64,000 nucleotides of DNA from Mrakia gelida. Lineage: Eukaryota > Basidiomycota > Tremellomycetes > Cystofilobasidiales > Mrakiaceae. A model generated the notes under the pieces. The model was given only the letters and a program-made list of their open reading frames with translations, made no database searches and was not told the origin of the DNA. How positions within the stretch are numbered: position 1 is the stretch's first letter; each line of letters opens with the position of its first letter. The stretch covers positions 186,001 through 250,000 of the forward strand of contig BRON01000019.1 of assembly GCA_024345305.1 (NCBI GenBank), read 5' to 3'. The position numbers and the translations under genes were made by a program. Below are positions 46,340 through 56,304 of this stretch, one piece after another.

Positions 46340-46589
46340 GTAGCTCTTCGGTGCTTGTTCCTTCGATGCGATTCAGAGAAGAAGATGATCTCGTTGGGAG
46401 GTAAAGAATGAAAGCTCGGGTCGAGCCTCGACGCGACGCGCCGTCGCTCTCACAGCCACTTGAAGTTCTGGCTCGACATCCACTACCATGACGAGCTTTC
46501 TCAAGGAATTCCCTTCCTTCGCTTCGGCTCGTCAGGTGCATCGTTTATCATCATAAAATCTAGTAAGGAAACGAAAGAGCCGTCGATGA

Positions 46590-48603
46590 TCAACTTCGCT
46601 CAACCTCGTTATCTCCCCTCCTCGCCCAGATCTCGTGGATCTTACCAAAAACTCCCTTTTCAGGCTGGCACATCTTGAGCGTGTCTACCTCCTCGTCGAG
46701 CTTGTTGAGCCAGTAAGTGATCTCCGACGGTTCGAGCTCGCTGTTTTTGAAGAACCATCGTTGTCGAAGCGGATCGCAGACCTGGAAAAGGGAGGGCAGA
46801 GGTGGCTTGTCAGATACGGGGAGAGAGGAAAAGTAAATGGAGGTATCACTTGAAGAAGGATCTGGCCAACATCGTCGGCGTGAGCATCTGACGAAAAGAA
46901 GGCAACAAAGAGACGCGTCGTCGTTAACGAAACCAAACTGATCCGCCTACAAAGGAAAAGAAATGCGCAAAAAGACAGTCAACGAGATCTAGTACTGACC
47001 AACTCCTCTACCGCCGAGCTGACCATCGATGATCAGCTCATCGACAGAAGAGAAGAGCTTGGTCGCGTCGATGGTCGAAGCGAACGTGTTGGCGGTGTCC
47101 GAGAAGTTCTTGACGCCTTCGACTCGGAGGAGGGCACGTTCTGTTCAGAGAGTTGAGTACACCCACAAAGCGAGTCAGTGACTAAGACGGAGGGTGACTC
47201 CCCGCCAATCGCGTCGAATCGGCCTGAACGTCTCGCTTCCTGACGAATGGAGGCCAAGTCACTCACGAGCCTTTCCGAGTACAGCATGTGCAGGGAACTT
47301 GTCTGCGAGGATGGTATCCGTGGCCTCGGGAAAGATGGCGTCGTGCTGATGACCGAGAAGAAGGTCAACACGCGTCACACTAGTCGGAAAGGGACCGTTT
47401 GAACTGACGTTGAGGATCTCCAGAGCGATGTACAGACCTCCAGGCTTGAGGACTCGTCCAATCTCTTCACAAAGTGTAGAGTAGTCGAAGGTCTCGCTCA
47501 GTGAAGGTCCGAGAACGGAGTGATGAACGACCTGCGATGCGAAGAACCGAAAGCGACGCGTCGACTCAGCTTCGGCCGAGCCTTCTCCTTGCAGATCAAA
47601 AGAAGGCTCACATCGAAGAAGCCATCTGGGTATGGAAGATTTGTAGAGACGTCGTAAAGCTCTGAAGCGACGTTGGGAGGAAGGAAGCTGATGAGGAGAG
47701 GGAGACGAAACAAACTTGATCATTCGAGCTTCGAGCTCTTGCGGGCGGTTGATCTGTCCGATACCTACTCCTCAGTGCAAGCTTGAGAGTCCACTCCTAC
47801 GCCCTCAGCAAGAGGGTACATGTCTCCCACCGAAGCGAGCCAGCAAGCTAAAGAAACGAGAAGAGATATCAAGAGTCAGACCTTCGACGCGTTCGAGCTG
47901 TGGGTCAAAAGACGTCCTGCTCTCTTCCCAGTGCCAAAACTTCCACTAACCTTTCTTCCCACATCCAACGTCCAAGAATCGAGCTCCAGGGACGGAGAGA
48001 AGATGATCGACGTCCTCGCGAACGGATTGAGGGACGAGACCTCCGAAGTACGCGATCCTCCACTCGTGCCAAGTCGTCTCGACGCTCGTATGAGTCTCGT
48101 CGATAGGCCAGCTAGGATGGAGGGCCAGTAAAGGAAACGAAATAGTGGAAGGAACGTCAAAGGTGCTCACTCGGAAGAAGGATGAGCCGGGCGACGGACG
48201 AGCTCGACGATCACGGCGGACGTCGACAGCAAACGAGGCAAGAAGAGAGGCTAAAAACTCACCCGTATGCCTCGTTGACTGCTTGCATAGGTCGACCTTT
48301 GGAGGAGGACGAAGGAGGAAGAAGAGTGGTCAGAAGAGCGGGATGGGAAGAAGAGAAAGAGGCGAACTGTAAGCTCAACGGTTGCTGACCTCGAACGATT
48401 TTGGTCCATGCTGCTTCCAGAGATGGAGTGAAGGTGATGGTCGAAGAGTCTTCTTCAGATCTGCTATCGAGAGTAGAGCCGGTATCGTCGCTGTTGATCA
48501 TCCTGAGCGAGAGAAGAGGGTGGTGGTTGGTGGAAGAGTTGAGGGACGAGGGAAGGTGGAGGGAGGATCGTCGAGCTCCCATGTGGTCAAGCTTCAAGCT
48601 CAT
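46590..48603 (-). CDS. Class I SAM-dependent methyltransferase
   Basis: About ten exons on the minus strand give roughly 395 residues in consistent phase. After a Ser-rich N-terminus (first exon 48390-48603) comes an aligned core: YFGGLVPQSVREDV, motif I RFLDVGCGKKACWLASVGDM for S-adenosylmethionine binding, the acidic-loop region EGVGVDSQ, NLPYPDGFFD, and VVHHSVL ... RVLKPGGLYIALEI, typical of methyltransferases that many fungi carry near small-molecule pathways. The C-terminal helices (WFFKNSELEPSEITYWLNKL) complete it. The intron before WPIDE is about 165 nt and contains a decoy donor. The substrate cannot be read from sequence. A second Met seven residues downstream is an alternative start. 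Confidence 0.85.
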
Positions 48604-48896
48604 TTTCCTCCTAACGCTGCGCTGATCTCACCCTTCGGCTCTTCCGCTCTTGGAGAGTGTCGCAAAGGGGGAACATAAAGTCATGACTTCGGTCAAAAGA
48701 CAAGAACTAGAAGGATGATTGGCGAGGAAATGGTCGAACGTCGCGTCGCGTCGCGAATCAACGCGAAAGTCCCAGCAGCTCGACGTTGAGCAGTGGGGAT
48801 CGAGGAGCTGTAAAGCAGACGAGAGGGAACGAGAAGAGTCAGTATCCTCGGCACGATGCAACGAAAGGGAGGAATAAACCTGTACTGACTCGATTT

Positions 48897-49926
48897 TCAA
48901 GCGACGACGACAACGACGAACCGAAGCAAACTCTCCCTCCTCTCCATCTCCCCTCCGCTCAAACCGACCCAAACCCACCACACCCGAAGGGACTGCAGGA
49001 TCTTCTCCCTCTGTTCCTCACCCCTCAATCTCACCTCGACCTCCTTTAACGCAGAGCAGCAAAGCAAAGCCTCCCTCCTCTCGTTCCACCCGCCCGGCGC
49101 TTCCCAAGGTCTTCCTCCCAGCAACTGAACCAGCAACTGATCCCTCATCCAACTCGCACTCCTCTCGTCCGACAGATCGAAGCGAACTGTAAGAGAGAAA
49201 GGGGGGAGGGAAGAAGGGAGAGCGGCCGTCCAGCGAGGTGAGAGAACGGGACAGCTCCGTTGAAGGAAAGGGATCGAAGACGCGTCCATTTCACTTCCCT
49301 GAAGTTCATGGTTGCGTAACCTCCCTTCTGGATGGGAGAAGGGTTGATACCGCGAGTGATACAGTGAACGGGATCGAAGAGGTTGAGGAGTCTCGTCCAA
49401 GGGGAGGCCACGTTGGGGAGGAGGGAGGGGAGGAGGAGACGAAGCGAGTCGAGGGGGATCTGACTATGGTTCGGAGGTTGAAAGATGGAGGTGAGATCCT
49501 CGAGGACACCAGTGAAGGTGAAGGAGTGAACCTGAGTGAGAGAGAGGTACGAGGAGATCTGGTTGAGCTCTCGTTCCTTCGAGGAGATGGACATGGAGGG
49601 AGGAAAGAGGTGAGCTCAACGTCAGCTTCTTCTCGTTCGTTCTGCATACGCTCCCCTCTCCTTCCAACTTCCATACAAGAGGAAAGGTCACTTACAGAAC
49701 GAAAGACGAGAAGTCTATCGAGATGCTTAAAACCTTGGATCTCGACATCTCGGTAGAGAAGAGGGGAGGAGAGTTGGAGGAAGCCGAAGGAGGCGAGGGA
49801 GGTCCTGGTCAAGGTTGGACGGTCGCAGAAGCGAAGGATCTCACGTTTGAGTTCGATGGGGAGCAGAGGAAGAGAGAGAGGGCAGGAAGAGGGTGGGATA
49901 AGGTCCATATCGACGAGGTTGGGCAA
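48897..49926 (-). pseudogene. Short F-box-type gene B4, probable frameshift
   Basis: Exon 1 (49696-49926) contains LLPIELKREILRFCDRPTLT ... LQLSSPLLYRDV, the B-type motif. Exon 2 starts at 49576 (ELNQISSYLSLTQVHSFTF) and runs through LLNLFDPVHC and WTRLRSLSFNGA. The similarity then continues in a different frame as VRFDLSDERSASWMRDQL to the end at 48897. A putative intron between them has no branch site and does not restore phase, so a one-base change near the homopolymer at about 49200 is the simpler reading. A Met six codons downstream (49908) is an equally good start. Confidence 0.6.
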
Positions 49927-49976
49927 ATAGGGAAGTCGTGGTTCCTCGCCAAAAGGGGGGGAAGGGAAAGGAAAGG

Positions 49977-50757
49977 GAAAGAGGTCGAGCTCATCACGAA
50001 GCTACCTCCAACGACTTCGACCTCCTTCCCCCCTCCCTTCTTTTCGATATCACTTCAACATGATCCCATCTCCAACCTGGCTGGCTCCCTTTCGAGCTGG
50101 CATGGACGCTCTACGAGCTCGTTCTTTCGACGCAGCGTTCTCCTCCTTCGACGAAGTTCGTTCCATCTTCTCTCCTCCTCCCCTTCTCTTCTTCCCTCGT
50201 CCCCACCTCGTTGGACCTTCCCTGCTGGCATTCAATTGAGCCTATACTTATCGCACCGTCCTTACCGATCCCTCCCCATCAGGCCGTCAACATCGGAGGC
50301 TCGCAACTCGCCGTCTTCGCTTCTCGGGCAGAGGTCCTTGCTCGACTCCGAGTTCTCGAAGGCGCCGTCGTCGACCATTCCTTCTCGGACAGCAGAAGAT
50401 CTTCGAGTTCAGACGATGTGAGTACGGCGCGCTCAGATACCGTCTAGTCGTGCCATCGCTCGAGTGAACCTATGGAGAGTCTCAGGACGAGCAAACTCTT
50501 GCTCTTGCTTCCCTCGCTGACCTCTCCTCTCCCGCTCGCTCTGTCTCTCCCCTTCACAGGACGCTCCCCACCTCTTCCAAACCCTCTCGAAACTCCCCGA
50601 CTACCTCCAAACCGCCATCATCTCCACTTCGCCTCCGACCTCCACCTCCCTCGAAGGCCCTCTCCTCCAAGCTCAAGATCTCGTCGCCTCTCTTCTCCAA
50701 GCCCGTCCCTTCATCGACTTCCTCCCAGCCGAGCTCCTCACCTCCATCGGTCGATAC
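49977..50757 (+). repeat. Inverted segmental duplication, left arm
   Basis: This 781-bp segment is nearly identical, in inverted orientation, to 63220-64000. It covers the A6 promoter, exons 1 and 2, their introns and the first 198 nt of exon 3. Positions map with a constant sum of 113977, so there is no indel; the few substitutions I saw include 50155, 50285 and one near 50654. Identity stops abruptly inside the F-box. Confidence 0.95.
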
Positions 50758-51927
50758 CTCGTCTTCGAAGACCGCAGCTATCGCTGCTCAGACCCTGCGT
50801 TCAAGCTCGTAGCGGTCTCGAGGAGGTGGAGGTCAATCTTCCTCCAGGATCCTCTCCTCTGGGGATTCCTGGCGCTCGACGGCGGTGGGACGGTCGACGA
50901 CCTTCGCAAGGCGGAGATCTTCATCGAGAGAGGACCTCTTCGTGGCGTGAGGATCTTCTCTAGCTGGGGTGTAGACGATCCGAGCCTCGTTGCAGGCTTG
51001 TACAGACTCTTGCAGGGGAGGACGTCAAGCCTCGAGGAGCTCGTCGCGTCGATTCGATACCATTCGGACTGGGCCGCCCTCTGGTCTCTCGTTCACCACC
51101 CATCTCTCCCCTCATCTTCCCGAAAACTACACATGTCCCTCAACTTCAAGATGTCCCGCCACCCTTTCCCTCTACACCTTACCGAAACCTCTTTCCCCTC
51201 CCTCACCTCCCTCTCCCTCAGCAATATCGTCCGTCGCGACCCTTCCTCCGTCCTCTTCCTCTTCGAACGCCTTCCAAACCTCGCCTCCTTCTCCATGGCA
51301 AACTGCCACAACCTCCTCCTCCTCCTCCCAACTGTCGACGAAACCGATAAACTCGAGCTACCGTTGCTGGCCTCCCTCGTCGTCGCCGGGAGTGAATCGG
51401 ACTTCCTCCCTCTTGAACCCTTCCTCCTCATCGCGCCCCTCCTCACCTCCCTCTCAATCAGAAATGCCGACCCTTTCATCTAGGCCCTCCTCTATCCTTC
51501 GTCTCTCCCACCACCCAACTACCCAAGCCTTCAGGTACTACACATCGAGCAGGAGGACGACACCATCCACGGCCCAACCCTTCTCGAACACCTCCTCCGA
51601 CTCCCCACCCTCCATTCTCTCCGCCTCAGATGGTTCGGCGAGCTCACCAACCTCATCCTACCGGCTCTTACCATCCGCACGGAGGAGGAAGGTGGTTCCG
51701 AAGACGTCCTCCTCCCCGACCTCGCGTCGCTCGACCTCGCCCACAGCGGACCCGTCTCGGACGAGGAGACCAAAGCCATGATCAGGTCGAGGAAGGAAGA
51801 AGGGATAAAAGAAGGTGGGCGGTGCTGTGTGGTGAGGGAGTTCATCGTCGGGGAGGAGGAGGTTGAGAAGGAGATGGCGAAGTGGCTGAAGGAGAACGTG
51901 GATCATTTTTCTGAGCACGAGTGGTGA
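50060..51927 (+). pseudogene. F-box/TPR-like/LRR gene A6, interrupted by one TAG
   Basis: Exons 50060-50155, 50283-50417 and 50560-51927 join in phase; without lesions the protein is 532 residues. The TPR-like part (ALRARSFDAAFSSFDE-AVN), F-box (DFLPAELLTSIGRYLV ... VSRRWRSIFLQDPLLWG) and repeats (FPSLTSLSLSN, LPNLASFSMANC) are all well preserved. TAG at 51481-51483 (codon 385) splits the repeat domain; beyond it the frame is open to the natural end KENVDHFSEHEW. The sister copy A8 has Ser at the aligned position. Its 5' half belongs to the inverted duplication, while the 3' half is clearly diverged from A8. Confidence 0.78.
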
Positions 51928-53104
51928 GAAGATCGGCCTTTGCTTCGAACTCGTAGATAGTAAAGTCGAGTCCAGCCATCCCCTTTCCAGTCCCCCGTAG
52001 CTCGTAGATCGTCCCTTCGCCTCGTTTCCTTCGCCTCGCCGCCTCGCGTCGTTCTTTTTCTCGCTTTGCTCGCTCTCGATGCCTCTCTTTCTCTTCCTCA
52101 CGTCTACCAACCTACCTTGCCACACACACTATAGATCAACTGTCTCGCTGATTTTTCAGCTCTCACCATCGTTTCTCGAGGAAAGACCTTCTCTCGTAAC
52201 ACGAGCGCTGGACTTCGATGCGTCGCTTTCCATTTCTCATTCGTTTTCTCTTCCTCTCGCTCTCCAAATTTACCTACCAGCCTCTTCACACACACTACAG
52301 GTCAACTCATCGCGCTGACTTCCCGGCGCTTACGCCCGTTCCTTCGTTCGAAGAACAAACGCTCGACGACGTTCGACGCGTCTCGTCCGTCTCTTCGTCT
52401 CACCCTATCCCGCCCATCCTCACTCCTTCTTTCCTCTCTGTTCGTCTGATCCCATCCCACCCATCGCCTCCCTCCCTCCCCCTACCACCCATCCCACCCT
52501 CTCTTTCCCACCTCAACCCTCCTCTTTCTCTCAACCCTCATCGCGAGTCGATGTCGAAGCCATTCAATTGCCCTCCCTCCCTCCCACCCTCCTCTCCAAC
52601 GCAACCCAACCAAAGCCCAAACAACGAACCGAAGCACAAACAAACCTAACCCAAAACCCAACGAACCAACGAACCAAGACAGACCAACAGAAGAAAACAA
52701 AGGAACCGACGCGTCGAGCGGGAAGGGGGAGGCGTGGATAAAGTATGGAAACGAACGTCAGGAGGAAAGGAAGGGGAGGGTTTTCTAACTAGCTAGCAAA
52801 GAGAGTTCGTGGAAGAGAGAGGGAGGGGGGAAGCGCACTGAAGAGTGAAGTTGAAAAACGAGGGAAAGGCAAGAAGGGGGGCGAGTTGAGTCCGTTGAGA
52901 TAGAGAGAGAGACAAGAGAAAGATGTCTAGGTATAAAGAGATAGGGGAGATGGTTGAGACGCGAGGCGAGAAGAGGAGAGTCCGGGAAAACGCAAGAAAG
53001 CGAGAAGGGAAAAAGAAGGAAGGAAGAAAAGGAAAGAAGAGGAGAAGAAGAAGAAAGTCCGAGGGAAACGAAAGGTCGAGCGAGGAAGAGGCAGAGGGAC
53101 GGAT
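51928..53104. other. Intergenic region with an imperfect tandem repeat
   Basis: About 1.2 kb between convergent genes. Two similar units at about 52080-52165 and 52240-52325 share TTTCTCTTCCTC, CACACACACTA and a GATCAACT/GGTCAACT string about 30 bp apart. The right part (52700-53100) is purine-rich on the plus strand, probably the trailer of the membrane-protein gene. No gene seen. Confidence 0.5.
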
Positions 53105-55544
53105 CTAAATCCCACTCCTAGGCCTATAATAGCTATCCAACTCGTCGTCCAAATAGCTCCCCGAGTCCCTCGCTCCCTCCTGCTGGTGGTGGTCGTTCTT
53201 CATCACCTCCTCCCTCCCTCCAACAACGTACCCGTACGCCTCGTCGTTCTCCTCTCCCGCGACGTGTCCTCCCGCTCCTCCGTTCCCTCCGTACCCGTAG
53301 TTCACCCCGTCCCTAGGAGGTCTATCCTCCTCCACATCGTACGCTACTCCCCACTCCCCACTAACCTGCCTTCCAAGCTCAACGCCTTGATGTCCCTCGA
53401 CGCTCATCCCTCCGATCCCGTTCCCTCCCTGGGAGTACCTCGAGCCTTCGCTGACCATGCTCATGCGATCCCCTGGGCTGCTGCCGTGAGAGGAGGAGGA
53501 GAGCATACCCGTCGAGGGAGAGCGGGTGACTTCGAGGTGCTTGTTGTTGAGAGGGGTGATGGAGTTGGGAGAGGTTGAGAGGACGTCCATCTCGGTGGGT
53601 CCTCCGTGACCTTGCGAGGAGGAGTGGCCTTCGTTGGATCGAGCGGGGGAGGTAACGAAGGGCATTTGACCCCATTTGGGAGCGGTGGAGGCTGCTCCGG
53701 CGGAGAGGGGGGAGGGTTTGGAAGGGTTGTAGGTCTTCTTGTTGGGGGAGGTGGAGATTCCGAGCTGAGGTTGGCTTCCCGCCGCTCCTCCTCGCTTGTT
53801 GTTCGACTTGGAGGAGGACGAGGATCCGGAGGAGTTGGAGCTGCTGAGGAGGGGAGTATCGGAGGAGCCTGAGGTGGAGCGAGCTCCTTTGACTTTTGCT
53901 GGGGGAGGGGCGGAAGGGTAGCTGTTGTTTCGAGGGAGGGAGGAGGAGGAACCGCCGGCTCCGGCGACGATGGGAGGAGTCCAGCCTCGTTCGTTCATTT
54001 GGGGTTGGTGGGAGGTAGAGGAAGCTGGAGAGGTGAGGTTGGTTGCTGAGGGACGAGACCGAGCGAAGGAGGTGGGGACTGAGGGAAGAGATACGCGGAG
54101 GAGGGCGAGGAAGGTCAGCCAGGCGGAGGGAGGGTGGGAAGGTGAGGGAGGGAAATAGAGGGACGAACGAGGAACCATTCCGGGTGCGACATCGGGAACA
54201 ACTCGAGCTTGACGAGGAGGAGCAGCCTGTGATGGAAGAGAAGAGATGAAGACGCGTCAGGTTTGTTGATGAGGATCGTAGGAAGATGAGAGACGCGTTC
54301 AAGAGGGATCGTCCAAAACAAAGGATGCACGGCGCGATTCCTCCTTCCCTCCCCCGAGCTTGAACAGACCTCCCAGCTCGACCTGAGATATCCAGCAGCT
54401 TCGTCTCGTCCTCCTCTATCCCCTGAGCGAGGCCCCCATGCTCTGCTCGCTCTTCTCCAGCAGTAAGAGCTCGAGGAAGGTCGCGAGAAGAGGCAAGCAC
54501 CCCAGAAAAACTCCGACCTCGAGTTTCTCCTTCTCGCCTCCTCGAGTTCCGCCGTTTTCCTCGATGGGGAAGAACGAGCCCTCCTCGGAAGGAAGACTCT
54601 ACATCTTCGTCTCTGTAGGATCGCCTTCAGTTCTTGAGACGAGAAGGGAAACGAGAAGGGGAGGACGTCTGCCACCCTAGAAAGGGAGGGCTGATCGAGA
54701 GCAGCGAGGAAGGAGAAACACTCGTTCTTCCTCCCTCCTCCCTCGCCTCGCCAAGGCGTCAACCCTTCCCTTTCTTCCATCCCTCCCTCCCTCCCTGCTC
54801 TGCTCTCTATCTCCTCCCTTGTACAACCCGATCCCTCCGCCCGGCTCCCTTCCCAACCCAACTCGAGACCCCAAAACAGGACGTGTGCGTGCCGAAGCTC
54901 GAAGGAGGGAGGGAACGAAGACTCACTTTTGGTTTGTTTGCGACCCACCACCACCAGAATCCTCCTGCGAGAAGAACGATAGCGATACCAGCGATGATCC
55001 CTCCAACGATAGGTCCAACAGCTGAAGCAGCAGACGAGTTTGAAAGTGAACGAACAGAGATAGGGTCAGCTCTAATGGTTTCAGAAACAAGAGACGTGGG
55101 TTCGGCTCCCGTCTTCTCTTCCTTCCTTCGCGAACGAAGAAGTATACAGATAGGCGAGAGAAGAGAGGAAGGGTGTACTCACGAACAGGGGTAGAAGACC
55201 TGTATATGCACAAGCGAACCAACGAACGAATGAACGAGGAAAGAGGAAGGAGGAAAAACAAACGAGACGAGTGTCAGCTCTCTCTTCCCTCCTTCCCTTT
55301 TCTCCCTCCTCCTTTGGACTCACGAGCTCCCCGAATCCGAAGCAATCGTGCTAACGACGGTAACGACTCCCTGTCTCTTCTGAATCTCCATCCATGCTGT
55401 CCCCTCAGGGACGAGAGCCTTCTCTGTTGGTGAAGGCGAAGGAAGAGGAACGGCGAGGGCGGGTTGAACGTGAGGGAACAACGAACGTCCCAGTCGACGA
55501 CGATGGACTCCTGCGCCGGGAGCAGCGGCGGCTTGGTGGGGCAT
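53105..55544 (-). CDS. Ser-rich single-pass membrane protein of unknown function
   Basis: Four exons (55324-55544, 55183-55199, 54927-55021, 53105-54226) give about 484 residues in phase. The N-terminal 75 residues have no clear signal peptide and contain WMEIQKRQGVVTVVSTIASD. A Ser/Thr stalk and a strong membrane span follow (PIVGGIIAGIAIVLLAGGFW), with four consecutive Trp at the end, then a long low-complexity Ser/Pro/Gly-rich tail, presumably cytosolic. It ends DDELDSYYRPRSGI. The layout recalls fungal wall-sensor-like membrane proteins, but no WSC or other domain is visible. The third intron is 700 nt, unusually long here; a 17-nt micro-exon encodes the stalk. A possible small in-frame intron near 54070-54175 could also be retained. 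Confidence 0.65.
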
Positions 55545-56304
55545 ACGAGGGGAGAGGGAAAAAGAGAGGCGGGAGGAGGATGGATGGGAAGGAGAGTAGG
55601 GGGAGGATGGAGAAGTGGGTGAGCGTTGGGTTGGAAGAAAGGGAAGGGACGCGCGAGGTCGACGAATCCGAGAAGGGGATGAGTTTATTTTTTACTTTCT
55701 TGGTTTGGGGGTCAAACCCGAGAGGGCGTTCCGCTTGCTCTATAGAAGAGCTGATGAGCGAAGAGAGGGAAAAACCCCTGAAGAGAACGTAGTCGGTCGG
55801 TCTATCGCGTCCTCGCTCCTTCCGGCGTCGACGTCGACGTCGCGCGCGCGAACTCTCTTCCTCTTGCTCACTTTCTTTCGCTTGTCTCTGCAGATCCTCT
55901 CTCTCTTCGATAGAAACTCTCAGCCATCTCTTTTGAAGTTTGTGACTGACGACGAAGCCGAAAACGACTCGGAATCGAGATGCTGCTTGCTCGCAGGAGA
56001 AGCGCTGATGAGGTTGAGCTGGAGCTCCTTGTCGACGGATCGTCCTGAGCGGAGAGCAGGTGTTTACATTCGAGCCGATGAAGAATCCAGTAAACTGCCT
56101 TCTCGTACTTTCCAGAGCCGTTCTGGCCTTTTTTCTATGCGAAGTTGAGCGGTCGAACAGGCAACTCGACGCGCGAACCAACTCTCTTCTCGCGGTCGTC
56201 CTTTCGCTTCTTTCGTCTCCCTCTCTCTCTCTCTCTTTTCTCTTCAACCTCAGCAAAGAAGTCCGCTCGCATACCAGACTTTCCGCTTCGCTATCTACCA
56301 GAAT
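55545..56304. other. Intergenic region upstream of the membrane-protein gene
   Basis: About 760 bp. A CG-rich patch (GTCGACGTCGACGTCG and GCGCGCGCG near 55830-55850) stands out. Open frames are Ser/Arg-rich shadows. No gene seen. Confidence 0.45.
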
